NCBI GenBank assembly: GCA_016702545.1
Contig: JADJDT010000014.1
Location: 1-64,000, forward strand
Source of the DNA: Pseudomonadota bacterium
Lineage (GTDB): Bacteria > Myxococcota_A > Polyangia > GCA-2747355
Direction of reading: 5' to 3'
Length of the DNA stretch: 64,000 bases
The stretch's first letter is position 1; every line of letters begins with the position of its first letter. Shown here piece after piece: positions 51,297 through 60,159 of the stretch. Under the pieces are notes generated by a model. That model saw only the letters and a program-made list of their open reading frames with translations. It did not search any database and was not told where the DNA came from. The position numbers and the translations under genes are program-made.

Positions 51297-52538
51297 TTAC
51301 GGGATCGCGGGCGCCGATCCGGGTGGGATCATTGGGTCGTCGCCGGATCCGGCGACGGCGTCGAGGCTCGGGCCGGTGGGCTCCGGGCGCGCGACGAGGC
51401 CGCGTGCCTCGCGGGCGCCGATCGCCCAGAGGGCCGCCTGACGGGCCAGCGGTGCGGCCTCGGGCTGGCACAGCGCGGCCAGGGCAGCGTCGAGGGCCGG
51501 GCTCACGGCCGGATGGTTGCCCGCGCTGAGGGCGGCGTTGCGCTGCAGGCAGCGGCGCGGGGCTCGGGCGAGCGCGCGTCCGGCGACCAGGCGGCGATAG
51601 CCGGCGCTGGTGAGCGCCGCCGTGGCGGCGAGATCGAGGGTGGTGAGGGGATCGTGTGGAGCGAGCGCCGGGTCTGGGGCGAGCGCGCGGCTGCGCGGGG
51701 TCGGGCGGTTATAGGGGCAGACCTCCTGGCAGAGGTCACAGCCGAAGGCCCAGCGGCCGAGCGCGCCGCGGAGGGCGGGATCGACGGGCTCGCGCTGCTC
51801 GATGGTCAGGTAGGAGATGCAGCGGCGGGCATCGAGCTGGTAGGGGCCGACGAGGGCGGTCGTCGGGCAGGCGCGCAGGCAGAGCGTGCAGCGACCACAA
51901 CGAGCCCGGGCGGGCCGATCGGGGACCAGCGCCTGCGAGGTCAGCAGCACGCCGAGCACCGTGAAGGATCCCAGTCCCGGGCTGATCAAGAGCGTGTTCT
52001 TACCGATGAAGCCCAGGCCGGCCGCCATCGCCAGCTCGCGCTCGAACAACGGGGCGGTATCCACCGCCGCCCGCAGCTCGGCCGCCGCGTCGAGGTGCTC
52101 GTTGATCCATTCTGCGAGCTGGGCCAGCCGCCGCTTCAGCACGCGGTGGTAGTCCTCCCCGTGGGCGAAGCGGGCGACGGCACCCTGCGGGCGTCCCTGC
52201 GCGAGGATCGGTGACTCAGCGCGGCTGTACGTCGCCGCCACGACGATCGCCGCACGGGCGCTGGCCAGCAGGGCGCGTGGATCGGCCCGCTGGTGGCGCG
52301 TGCGACGGAGGTAGTCCATCGAGCCCGCCATCCCAGCGTCGATCCACTGCTGGAAGGCGGCGCCGTGTGGTAGGCGCTCGACGCCGGTGAAGCCACAGGC
52401 CGCAAAACCGAGCGCCAGCGCCTGCGCGCGAATCCGCTCGGTGTCGCTCGTCTCGCGCGCCGCCTCTTGGGGCCGACCCCGCGCCGCCCCTTGGGGCAGA
52501 CCCGGCGGCCGAGGGCCTCTGCTCTGCGGGGCGCTCAT
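51297..52538 (-). CDS. queG: epoxyqueuosine reductase
   Basis: A 413-residue iron-sulfur, cobalamin-dependent enzyme for the last step of queuosine tRNA modification. The N-terminal domain has YLRRTRHQRADPRALL and RFAHGEDYHRVLKRRL; two [4Fe-4S] motifs are present as CGRCTLCLRACPTTAL and CDLCQEVCPYN; a HEAT-like helical C-terminus follows (LRRNAALSAGN-type repeats). The start at 52538 (MSAPQSRG) is followed by an Arg/Pro-rich linker before the family core at about residue 35. It is divergent from pdxS. Confidence 0.93.
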   Translation of the reverse strand: MSAPQSRGPRPPGLPQGAARGRPQEAARETSDTERIRAQALALGFAACGFTGVERLPHGAAFQQWIDAGMAGSMDYLRRTRHQRADPRALLASARAAIVVAATYSRAESPILAQGRPQGAVARFAHGEDYHRVLKRRLAQLAEWINEHLDAAAELRAAVDTAPLFERELAMAAGLGFIGKNTLLISPGLGSFTVLGVLLTSQALVPDRPARARCGRCTLCLRACPTTALVGPYQLDARRCISYLTIEQREPVDPALRGALGRWAFGCDLCQEVCPYNRPTPRSRALAPDPALAPHDPLTTLDLAATAALTSAGYRRLVAGRALARAPRRCLQRNAALSAGNHPAVSPALDAALAALCQPEAAPLARQAALWAIGAREARGLVARPEPTGPSLDAVAGSGDDPMIPPGSAPAIP

Positions 52539-52675
52539 GGCCCGCGATATGCTACTTGCGTGCGGTGCCGATGTGAAGCAGGGTCCCCTCGACGGCGACG
52601 GCGGCGCGGGGCATAGTCCGGCCTTCGTCGCGGGTCGTGGCCACCGGTTGACGTGCACTGCCAGGAGTCGAGGAG

Positions 52676-53563
52676 ATGGAGATCGCGAAGTCGACGTTCC
52701 GCACCAAGGTGGGTCTCGCCGAGATGCTCAAGGGCGGCGTGATCATGGATGTCGTCAATGCCGAGCAGGCCCGGCTGGCTGAAGACGCCGGCGCCGCCGC
52801 GGTGATGGCGCTCGAACGGGTCCCGGCGCAGATCCGCAAGGACGGCGGCGTGGCGCGCGCGAGTGACCCGTCGATGATCAAGGCGATCCAGGAGGCGGTC
52901 AGTATTCCGGTGATGGCCAAGTGCCGCATCGGGCACTTCATCGAGGCCCGCATCCTCGAGGCGCTCGAGGTCGATTTCATCGACGAGAGCGAGGTGCTGA
53001 CGCCCGCTGACGAGCAGTACCACATCGATAAGCAGGACTTTAAGGTGCCCTTCGTCTGCGGCTGCCGCGAGCTGGGCGAGGCGCTGCGCCGCATCGGCGA
53101 GGGCGCGGCGATGATGCGTACCAAGGGCGAGGCCGGCACCGGCAACATCGTCGAGGCCGTACGCCATCTGCGGGCCCTGCGCGACCAGATGCGCGAGCTG
53201 ACGACGCTGGGCGCCGAGCAGCTGATGGATCGTGCCAAGCAGCTCGGTGCGCCCTACGATCTGGTGCGCTTCGTCGCCAATGAGGGTCGCTTGCCGGTGC
53301 CGAATTTCGCGGCCGGCGGGGTCGCTTCGCCGGCTGACGCGGCGCTGTGCATGGCCCTCGGTGCGGAGGCGGTGTTTGTCGGCAGCGGTATCTTCCTCAG
53401 TGAGGACCCGGCGCGTCGGGCGCGGGCGATCGTCGAGGCCGTTACGCACTGGCAGGACGCGGCCAAGCTGGCCGAGGTCAGCGCGGGGTTGGGCAACGCG
53501 ATGCCGGGCATCGAGCTCGAGACGCTGGGCCCCGACCAGCGCCTGGCCCGGCGAGGTTGGTGA
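52676..53563 (+). CDS. pdxS: pyridoxal 5'-phosphate synthase PdxS
   Basis: A 295-residue TIM-barrel enzyme that makes PLP from ribose 5-phosphate, glyceraldehyde 3-phosphate and ammonia. Conserved blocks include AGAAAVMALERVPAQIRKDGGVARASDP, VSIPVMAKCRIGHFIEARILEAL and the phosphate-binding PVPNFAAGGVASPADAALCMALGAEAVFVGSGIF. It receives ammonia from PdxT, encoded 4 bp downstream, and so forms the PdxS12-PdxT12 complex. Confidence 0.98.
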   Translation: MEIAKSTFRTKVGLAEMLKGGVIMDVVNAEQARLAEDAGAAAVMALERVPAQIRKDGGVARASDPSMIKAIQEAVSIPVMAKCRIGHFIEARILEALEVDFIDESEVLTPADEQYHIDKQDFKVPFVCGCRELGEALRRIGEGAAMMRTKGEAGTGNIVEAVRHLRALRDQMRELTTLGAEQLMDRAKQLGAPYDLVRFVANEGRLPVPNFAAGGVASPADAALCMALGAEAVFVGSGIFLSEDPARRARAIVEAVTHWQDAAKLAEVSAGLGNAMPGIELETLGPDQRLARRGW

Positions 53564-53567
53564 GCTG

Positions 53568-54173
53568 ATGGCGCGAATCGGTCTGCTGGCCCTCCAGGGC
53601 GGATTTGCTGCCCATGCGCAGTGCCTGGCCGCGCTCGGTCACGACTGCGTCGAGGTGCGGCGCCCCGAGCAGCTGGTGGGCCTCGAGGGCCTGGTGCTGC
53701 CGGGGGGCGAGAGCACTACGCAGCTCAAGCTGATCGCGAGCGCCGGGCTGGGGCCGGGGTTGCGGGCGCTGGTGGCGGCCGGTGGCCCCGTCCTCGCAAC
53801 CTGTGCCGGCCTGATTCTCGCCGCTCGGCAGGTGCAAGCCCCGCAGCAGGAGAGCTTCGGCTGGCTCGATCTGACGGTTCAACGCAACGCGCACGGCCGA
53901 CAGGTGGAGAGCTTCGAGGGATGGTCGGATCGCGGACGGAAGCTGGTCTTCATCCGTGCGCCGCGCATCGTCGCTGTGGGAGCGGCCGTGGAAGTGCTGG
54001 ATACGCTGCGCGGTGAGCCGATCCTGGTGCGTCAGGGTCGGGTCGTCGGCGCCTGTTTCCACCCTGAGCTGAGCGACTCGCTCGGCGTGCACGAGCTGGT
54101 CTTCGGCGCTGCGGTCGATGATCGAGCGCGCGAGGTGCTTCGCCCGCTGCGCCTGGCCGCTGAGGCGGGTTGA
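53568..54173 (+). CDS. pdxT: pyridoxal 5'-phosphate synthase glutaminase PdxT
   Basis: A 201-residue glutamine amidotransferase that supplies ammonia to PdxS. Residues GLLALQGGFAAHAQCLAALG start the protein, VLPGGESTT is the oxyanion region, the catalytic Cys is in LATCAGLILAA and the His-Glu pair is in ACFHPELS near the end. The start ATG at 53568 is right after the pdxS stop with a GAGCTG-type site. Its stop overlaps the rny region. Confidence 0.96.
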   Translation: MARIGLLALQGGFAAHAQCLAALGHDCVEVRRPEQLVGLEGLVLPGGESTTQLKLIASAGLGPGLRALVAAGGPVLATCAGLILAARQVQAPQQESFGWLDLTVQRNAHGRQVESFEGWSDRGRKLVFIRAPRIVAVGAAVEVLDTLRGEPILVRQGRVVGACFHPELSDSLGVHELVFGAAVDDRAREVLRPLRLAAEAG

Positions 54174-54175
54174 TC

Positions 54176-55738
54176 ATGGTTGCCGCACAGCTGGTCGCGA
54201 TCGGGGTCGCCCTGCTGCTGGGCGTGGGCGCGGGCGTCGCGCTGGTGCGGGCGCGCGGGCGGGTGCGGGCGCGGGCGCGCTTGGCCGAGGCCGAGGCGCG
54301 GGGGCGTGCAGTCCTGGAGGAGGCGCAGCGGGCGGCGGCGCTGACCGTGCGCGAAGGCGCGGCGGGGGTGCGCGAGCGCGCGCTGGAGCTGGAGCGCGAC
54401 GCGGCCGCCGAGCAAGCGGCCTATCGCCAGGAGTGCGAGCTGATCGCCGAGCGGCTGCGAAAGCTCGAGGCTCGCGCCCAGCGGCGGCGCGAGGCGCTGG
54501 CGTCGCAGCAAGAGGCGCAGCGCGCGCGCGAAGGGGCAGGGAGCGCACGTGAGGCGGAGGTGCGCCAGGGCGGTGTGCGGGCGCGCGAGCTCGAGGCCAG
54601 CCATGCCAGCGCTCTTGAGCACCAGGCGGGCCAGACGCGCGCCGCCTTGTGCGGGCAGCTGGTCGAGGTGCTGGTGGAAGAGGCGCGCTCGCGCTCGGCC
54701 GACCGGCTGCGCAATCTCGACGCCGGGCAGACCGCGGAGGTCGTGCGTCAGGCCAAGCGGCTGATGGGCGTCGTCACGCAGCGCTATGGTGGGTACTACC
54801 CGCGCGAGCGCGGCTCGGCGACGATCCTGCTGGCCGAGGGCCAGGCCGCCAAGCTCGGTGGCGCGGAGGGGGCCCAGCTCCGGGCGCTGCGCGCCGTCGC
54901 CGGGATCGAGCTGTTGATGTCCGACAGCGGTGACGCGCTGCGCATGGACACGGGCGATGGCATGGTGCGCGAGCTGTGCCGGCGAGCGGTGGCGCGCTTG
55001 CTCGCAGAAGATGAGGTGCGTGATCCGCAGCGCTTGGTCGAGGCGATCAAGCGCGAGCTCGAGCGCGAGGTCGCCGACTACGGCGCGCAGGCCTTTCGCG
55101 CGCTGGGGCTGCCGCTGGCGGCTACCGAAATCGTCGAGCTCGTCGGCCGGCTGCAGTGGCGCACCAGCTACACGCAAAATCAATACCGGCACTCGATCGA
55201 GGCCGCGCAGCTCGCGGGGATGATGGCCGCGGAGCTCGGCTTGGATGTGGCGCTGGCGCGGCGCGCGACGCTGCTGCACGACCTTGGGAAGTCGCTCACG
55301 CCGCTGACGGAGGGCTCACACGCCTTGATCGGGGCCGCGATCGCGCGGCGCTGTGGTGAGCCCGAGGCGGTGGCGAACGCGATCGGTGCCCATCACGGTG
55401 AGGAGCCGATGGGCTCGCCCTACGCGTGGTTGGCCACCGCTGCCGACGCGATGAGCGGTGGACGCCCAGGGGCACGCCGTGAGGTCGTCGAGAGCTACGA
55501 CGAGCGGATCGGCGATCTGGAGCAGATCGCGGCCAGCTTCAAGGGCGTGCAGTCCGTGCATGCGGTGCAGGCCGGGCGCGAGCTGCGGATCCACGTCGAG
55601 GAGCAGCGGGTCCGTGACGCCGACTTGCCGGCCCTGTGCCAGGCGATCGCGCAGAAGATCTCGGACGAGGTGGTCTTCCCCGGCCAGATCCGCGTCACGG
55701 TCATCCGGGAGTTCCGCGCCGTCGCCGAAGCGCGTTGA
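54176..55738 (+). CDS. rny: ribonuclease Y-like HD-domain phosphodiesterase
   Basis: A 520-residue protein with an N-terminal transmembrane segment (LVAIGVALLLGVGAGVALV), a long Arg/Glu/Ala coiled coil to about residue 190, a KH-like region (residues 215-290) in which the canonical GREGRNI loop is not seen, and a C-terminal HD domain: RHSIEAAQLAGMMAAELG, ATLLHDLGKSLTP, AIGAHHGEEP. RNase Y is a membrane-bound endoribonuclease. The ATG at 54176 is chosen; a TTG at 54170 overlapping the pdxT stop is an alternative. The KH change suggests altered RNA binding. Confidence 0.85.
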   Translation: MVAAQLVAIGVALLLGVGAGVALVRARGRVRARARLAEAEARGRAVLEEAQRAAALTVREGAAGVRERALELERDAAAEQAAYRQECELIAERLRKLEARAQRRREALASQQEAQRAREGAGSAREAEVRQGGVRARELEASHASALEHQAGQTRAALCGQLVEVLVEEARSRSADRLRNLDAGQTAEVVRQAKRLMGVVTQRYGGYYPRERGSATILLAEGQAAKLGGAEGAQLRALRAVAGIELLMSDSGDALRMDTGDGMVRELCRRAVARLLAEDEVRDPQRLVEAIKRELEREVADYGAQAFRALGLPLAATEIVELVGRLQWRTSYTQNQYRHSIEAAQLAGMMAAELGLDVALARRATLLHDLGKSLTPLTEGSHALIGAAIARRCGEPEAVANAIGAHHGEEPMGSPYAWLATAADAMSGGRPGARREVVESYDERIGDLEQIAASFKGVQSVHAVQAGRELRIHVEEQRVRDADLPALCQAIAQKISDEVVFPGQIRVTVIREFRAVAEAR

Positions 55739-55873
55739 GGGGCCGAGGACGGCGCGCGGGTGCTGCGCCGGCACGCGAAGGGTGCGACGCCGCGGTGGCC
55801 TGGCCGCGCGGGACTGCTACGCTAAGCTCCTGTGGCGCCGCCGCGGGTGGCGGCGCAGGGGAGGTACGAAGAG

Positions 55874-56200
55874 ATGGCCATCCAGGTTTCCGAGTCGGCA
55901 AGACAACGCCTGACCGAGCTCTTCGCCAAGCATCCGGAGGCGAAGGCCCTGCGCGTGGGCGTCCGTGGCGGGGGCTGCTCGGGCTTCTCCTATCAGTTCG
56001 AGCTCGAGAGCGGGGACCCGGGCGAGCAGGACAAGGTCTTCGAGTTCGGTGAGCTTCGCGTCTACGTCGACGGCAAGAGCTACTTCTACCTCAATGGCTC
56101 CGAACTCGACTTCGTGGATGAGCTGATGGGTCGACGCTTTCAGTTCAAGAACCCGAACGTCAAGTCCACCTGCGGCTGCGGCGACAGCATCTCCTTCTGA
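55874..56200 (+). CDS. erpA: A-type iron-sulfur carrier protein (ErpA/IscA family)
   Basis: A 108-residue small carrier of Fe-S clusters. The three cluster-binding Cys are C35 (RGGGCSGF), C100 and C102 (STCGCGD). The start ATG at 55874 has a GGGGAGG site; upstream in-frame codons are disfavoured because the family begins with the MAIQVSESA segment. No isc or suf genes are nearby. Choice between ErpA, IscA and SufA cannot be made from sequence alone. Confidence 0.9.
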   Translation: MAIQVSESARQRLTELFAKHPEAKALRVGVRGGGCSGFSYQFELESGDPGEQDKVFEFGELRVYVDGKSYFYLNGSELDFVDELMGRRFQFKNPNVKSTCGCGDSISF

Positions 56201-56515
56201 GCGCCTTCTCCCACTGAACCCTTGCGTTCCGAGTCCGAGCGGAAGCTCCGGCTGAGCTGCGAGCCTGCGCTGCGTCAACTCGCAGGGGTTCGAGCGGTGC
56301 CTGCGCTCGCGTATCCAACCTGCTGTGATTATAAGCTTTCCTGCGCGGCGCCAGGCTGGATTTGGGCTTGACAGCGGCTTGCGAGCGGGGCAAGGCTAGC
56401 CGCGCTGCGAGGGGTGGGGGCCGGGGGCCGAGCGCCGGGAGCCGAACGCCGGAGCGACCCGCCTCGCAGCCGAGGGAGCAGCCCGCGCCCGTTCTGGTGA
56501 GAGGAAGTTGGAGCG
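56201..56515 (+). promoter_or_regulatory. intergenic region with a candidate promoter and long leader for the cold-shock gene
   Basis: No gene is seen here. TTGACA at 56368-56373 is a consensus -35 element, with a weak -10 candidate near 56392-56397, which would give a leader of about 110 nt. Long leaders are typical of cold-shock genes. No riboswitch or terminator is recognised. Confidence 0.35.
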
Positions 56516-56719
56516 ATGCAGCAAGGCACAGTCAAGTGGTTCAACAACGCCAAGGGGTTCGGCTTCATCCTGCTGGACGGCACCGAGGAAGACGTGTTCG
56601 TCCACTACTCGGTAATCGAAGGTGAGGGCTTTCGTACGCTCAAGCAGGGCGAGAAGGTGATCTTCGACACCGAGAGCGGCCCCAAGGGGCTGCATGCGCG
56701 CAGCGTCAAGAAGTCCTAG
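56516..56719 (+). CDS. cold-shock domain protein
   Basis: A 67-residue single CSD protein, the typical length. RNP1-like KGFGFI and RNP2-like VFVHYS motifs are present after the VKWFN start motif. It is a nucleic-acid chaperone that binds single-stranded RNA or DNA. A GAGAGGAAG site precedes the start. The last codons overlap the possible start of the next gene. Confidence 0.97.
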   Translation: MQQGTVKWFNNAKGFGFILLDGTEEDVFVHYSVIEGEGFRTLKQGEKVIFDTESGPKGLHARSVKKS

Positions 56720-59093
56720 GAGCCGCCTGTCGGGGAATTGCTGCGCCCCGCCGATCGCCGCGTTAGCGCGGCGTAGGCTGCGTTCCGGGGCGCGCCGCGG
56801 ACTTGGCTTCGACGCGGTGGCCGCTTGCCTGCTGCTGACCTTCCCCGCGCCGCTCGCGCGCGCCGCGGGCGAACGCGACGCCCCGTGGCCCTCCTGCCGT
56901 ACCGTGCCGCTGCCGATGTCCGCCCCTGAAGCGGTGGGCGTGCTGCCGGAGCTGCTGCGCGATCTCGACGCCGCGGTCGACGACGCGCGGGCCCATGGCA
57001 CCGTCGATGCGGTGGCCTTGGTGGTGCTCCGCGATGGGCGGGCCGTCTATCGCCGGGGCTGGGGCCGCGCGCGACCCGACAGCATCTTCGACCTCGCGTC
57101 GTTGACCAAGGTGGTGGCGACCGCGCCGCTCGTGCGGCAGTTGGTCGCCACGCGGCGGTTGGCGCTCGCCGATCGCCTGTCGCGTCACCTGCCGTGGTTG
57201 ATCGGGCGGCCCGTCGGGGCGCTGTCGGTCGGCGAGCTGCTCGCCCATCGGGGCGGCTTGCCCGCGGTGCTGCCCTTTCCGCGCCGCGCGTCGGGCGTGG
57301 CCCCCAGGCTGCGGGATGAGCGTGCCACCGTGCGGCGACGGTTGCAGGGGCTGTCCTGGTCGCCGCGCTGGCGCGGCCAATTCCACTACAGCGACGTCGG
57401 CTATCTCCTGCTGGGGTTGCTGATCGAGCAGGTCAGCGGCGGGCAGTCGCTGGCCCGCCTCGCCCGCGAGCGGTTGTTCGCCGCGCTTGGTCTCTGCGAC
57501 ACGGGCTTCGCCGTCGCGGGCGAGCGCCTCGGCCGCGTGGTCGATCCTTGGCCCGAGGGTGCCTATCCTGGCGTGGTCTACGATCCGATCGCGGTGCGTC
57601 TCGACGGCGTGGCCGGGCACGCGGGCTTGTACAGCACGGCCGATGATCTGGCGCGCTTCGCCCAGGCGCAGCTCGGGCCGGCCGCCCCCGGTGAGACGGG
57701 GACGCCCGCGTTCGCGCTCGGGTGGCGGGCCGGCTCGCCGCAGGCCGGCGCGCCCGAGGGCGCGGGCTGGCGGGCCGGCGACCGGTCGGTCTACCACCTC
57801 GGCTTCACCGGCACCTCGCTGTGGATCGATCCTGCTACGCGCGCGGTGGTCGTCTTGTTGACGGACCGCACCCGCCGAGCGCCACCGCCATCGATCGCCG
57901 GGCTGCGCCAGCGCGTTCATGGCGTGGTGCGCACGGCGCTGCTGCAGCGGCCGCCCCGCGCGGTAGCCACGGGGCTGGACCAGCTCGTGGCGACCGGCTT
58001 TCGCGCGCTGCGCGGCCTAAGGTTCGGCTTGATCACCAACGACGCGGCGATCGATCGCCAGGGGCGCTCTGCGGCGCAGCTGCTGCTCGCAGCCCCGGGG
58101 CTGCGGCTGAGGGCGATCTTCTCCGCGGAACATGGGCTCGCGGTCGACCGCGAGGGGCCGATCGGCGACGGGCATTACGGCACGACGGCCGCTCGCGTGC
58201 CCGTGTACAGCCTCTGGGGGGTGCGGCGGCGCGCTGCGCCGGATCCGTTGCGGGGCCTCGATGCGCTGGTCTTCGACCTGCCCACCGTCGGGGTGCGCTA
58301 CTACACCTACCTCAAGACGCTGGCGTGGGCGCTGGAGGTGGCCACCCAGCGGGGCCTGCGCGTGATCGTGCTCGACCGACCCGATCCGCTCGGCGGCACC
58401 CAGCTCGCCGGGCCGCTGGCCGAGCCTGGGCCGCAGAGTGCGACCTACTACTTGCCGCTGCCCGTGCGCTACGCGCTGACCGCCGGCGAGCTGGCGGGGC
58501 TGTTCCGCGCCGAGCGCCACCTCGGCGTGGCCCTGACGGTGGTTCCGGTCGCGGGCTGGTCGCGCCACTGGCGGCACGACGTCTGGGGCGGACCCTGGCG
58601 TGCGCCGTCGCCGAACCTACCGAGTTGGCGGCACGCGCTGCTCTATGCGGCCACGGGCCTCCTCGAGGGCACCAACCTCTCCGTCGGCCGCGGCACGCCC
58701 AGCTCCTTCGCGCTGCTCGGCGCCCCGTGGATCGAGGCTGCGGCGCTCGCGGGCTGGCTCAACGCGCAGCGACTGGCGGGGGTCGCGTTCGTGCCCCTGC
58801 GCTTCGTGCCGCCCGTAGGACCCTATCGCGGGACGAGCTGCCAGGGCGTGCGCCTGCTGCTCACCGATCTCGAGGCGTTCCGACCGACGCTGACGGCCGC
58901 GGCGTTGATGGTCGGGCTGCGCCGTGCGCACCGTCAGCAGTGGGACGTCACGCGGCTGCCGCGGATGTTGCGGGACGCTCCGACCCTCGCCGCGGTGCTG
59001 CGCGGGGACGACCCGGCCGTGATCGCCGCCGGCTGGGAGCCCGCCCTCGCGCGCTTCGAGCGGCTGCGCCAGCGCTTCTTGCTCTACCCCTGA
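56694..59093 (+). CDS. fusion of a serine hydrolase (beta-lactamase-like) and a NamZ/DUF1343-like exo-muramidase domain
   Basis: A 799-residue protein. An N-terminal hydrophobic stretch (VAACLLLTFPAPLARAAG) is a probable signal peptide. Residues 80-420 are a class C beta-lactamase/PBP-like serine hydrolase with the SxxK motif SLTKVV, a YSD sequence (FHYSDVGYLLL) where YxN is usual, and a HxG-type motif (HLGFTGTS). Residues 430-799 match DUF1343/NamZ, the exo-beta-N-acetylmuramidase family: GLITNDAAIDRQGRS, IFSAEHGLAVD, LDALVFDLPTVGVRYYTYL, VLDRPDPLGG, NLSVGRGTPSSF. Cell-wall recycling or remodelling is likely. The start is uncertain: ATG 56694 overlaps the cold-shock gene, and GTG 56817 is an alternative. 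Confidence 0.86.
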   Translation: MRAASRSPRSRLSGNCCAPPIAALARRRLRSGARRGLGFDAVAACLLLTFPAPLARAAGERDAPWPSCRTVPLPMSAPEAVGVLPELLRDLDAAVDDARAHGTVDAVALVVLRDGRAVYRRGWGRARPDSIFDLASLTKVVATAPLVRQLVATRRLALADRLSRHLPWLIGRPVGALSVGELLAHRGGLPAVLPFPRRASGVAPRLRDERATVRRRLQGLSWSPRWRGQFHYSDVGYLLLGLLIEQVSGGQSLARLARERLFAALGLCDTGFAVAGERLGRVVDPWPEGAYPGVVYDPIAVRLDGVAGHAGLYSTADDLARFAQAQLGPAAPGETGTPAFALGWRAGSPQAGAPEGAGWRAGDRSVYHLGFTGTSLWIDPATRAVVVLLTDRTRRAPPPSIAGLRQRVHGVVRTALLQRPPRAVATGLDQLVATGFRALRGLRFGLITNDAAIDRQGRSAAQLLLAAPGLRLRAIFSAEHGLAVDREGPIGDGHYGTTAARVPVYSLWGVRRRAAPDPLRGLDALVFDLPTVGVRYYTYLKTLAWALEVATQRGLRVIVLDRPDPLGGTQLAGPLAEPGPQSATYYLPLPVRYALTAGELAGLFRAERHLGVALTVVPVAGWSRHWRHDVWGGPWRAPSPNLPSWRHALLYAATGLLEGTNLSVGRGTPSSFALLGAPWIEAAALAGWLNAQRLAGVAFVPLRFVPPVGPYRGTSCQGVRLLLTDLEAFRPTLTAAALMVGLRRAHRQQWDVTRLPRMLRDAPTLAAVLRGDDPAVIAAGWEPALARFERLRQRFLLYP

Positions 59094-59211
59094 GGGGGCG
59101 CCGGCGCTTCAGGGCGGCTCGCGACCCTTGCTCGCGGTCTCCTGCGCCGCTTGAAGGCCCTGGAGTGCCCTTGAGTCGCCAACGGCAGCGGCTGCGACTA
59201 GACTGGCCACC

Positions 59212-60159
59212 GTGCGCACCGCCCAGCCAGGTCCCGTGCTCCTTGGCCTCTTTGGCCTGCTCGCCGCCTGCGGTCACGGAGACGCCGGCCGCAAGCCAGT
59301 CGCCGTGGCGCGCCCGCTCCCCGCGGTGCTGATCGAAGGCCAGCGTCTGCCCAACGCGATCATCATCAGCGACGGGAGCTTTCCCTCGGCCCAACGGCTG
59401 GCCCAAGAGCGTGACCGGCTGTGCGCGGGCGACGCCACTCCGGTCGTGTTCCTGCAGGTCGTGCTGGGCACCGAGTGGCACTACTACTTCGTCTGCAACC
59501 AGCAGGAGGCCGTGCGGGCGATGACGCGGCGTGGCGAGCAGCAGCTCAGCGCGTGGCTCGACGGTATCGAGCAGCGCGCGGGGCGCGAGCGCCAGCGCTG
59601 CGCGGCCGGGGCGCGTGGGGAGCTCTTCTCCCAGGCGCATTCCAGTGGCACCAGCGTGGTCGTCGATTGCGACGGCACGGTCGTGCTGCGTTTCGCCGAT
59701 GGCGGTCGCAAGACGCTGCAGGTCGGCGGAGGGGGGGCGGCCCCCGCCGCGCCCGCCGTGCCCGCCGATGCGCCGATCCCGCCCGTGCCGCCGGCGCCCG
59801 CTGCACCGCTGCCTGCGTCGGCACCGAGTGCGGGTACGTCGCGTTCGGGGGCGCGCTGTGCGCCCTGCCCCAAGCCCGTCTGCGAGCCCGACTTGGCCGG
59901 GTGCCCGCCGCCCCCGCCCTGTCCTGCCTGTCCCGCCTGCGCACGGGCGGCCTCGGGGCGCGTTGCGGAGACCGAGGGGGCCTCCGCGACCCTGCGCGCC
60001 GCCCGCACCGCTGCCTTGTTGCAGGGGCGGCGTCAGGCCTGTGACGCGCTCTGTCCCGCGCTCTTCAAGCGCTGCCGCCAGCAATACCCACGCGGTCAGT
60101 TCTGCTTCGAGCTGAGCGAGTTCTGCGCCACCTTGCCCGGCGTCTGCTTGCAGCCCTAG
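59212..60159 (+). CDS. Cys-rich lipoprotein of unknown function
   Basis: A 315-residue protein starting at GTG. The signal peptide ends in a lipobox (GLLAACGH, Cys about residue 20). A domain around residues 30-175 contains FLQVVLGTEWHYYFVCNQQEAVRAMTRRG; then a Pro/Ala linker and a Cys-rich C-terminal part with repeated CPxC/CxxC motifs (CAPCPKPVC, CPACPAC, CDALCPALFKRC). No family is recognised. It converges with the GH113-like gene with a 4-bp overlap. Confidence 0.65.
   Translation: MRTAQPGPVLLGLFGLLAACGHGDAGRKPVAVARPLPAVLIEGQRLPNAIIISDGSFPSAQRLAQERDRLCAGDATPVVFLQVVLGTEWHYYFVCNQQEAVRAMTRRGEQQLSAWLDGIEQRAGRERQRCAAGARGELFSQAHSSGTSVVVDCDGTVVLRFADGGRKTLQVGGGGAAPAAPAVPADAPIPPVPPAPAAPLPASAPSAGTSRSGARCAPCPKPVCEPDLAGCPPPPPCPACPACARAASGRVAETEGASATLRAARTAALLQGRRQACDALCPALFKRCRQQYPRGQFCFELSEFCATLPGVCLQP

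Noticed and set aside
56280..56320. tRNA-like GGTTCGAG segment
   Set aside because: No cloverleaf partner arms or acceptor stem were found.
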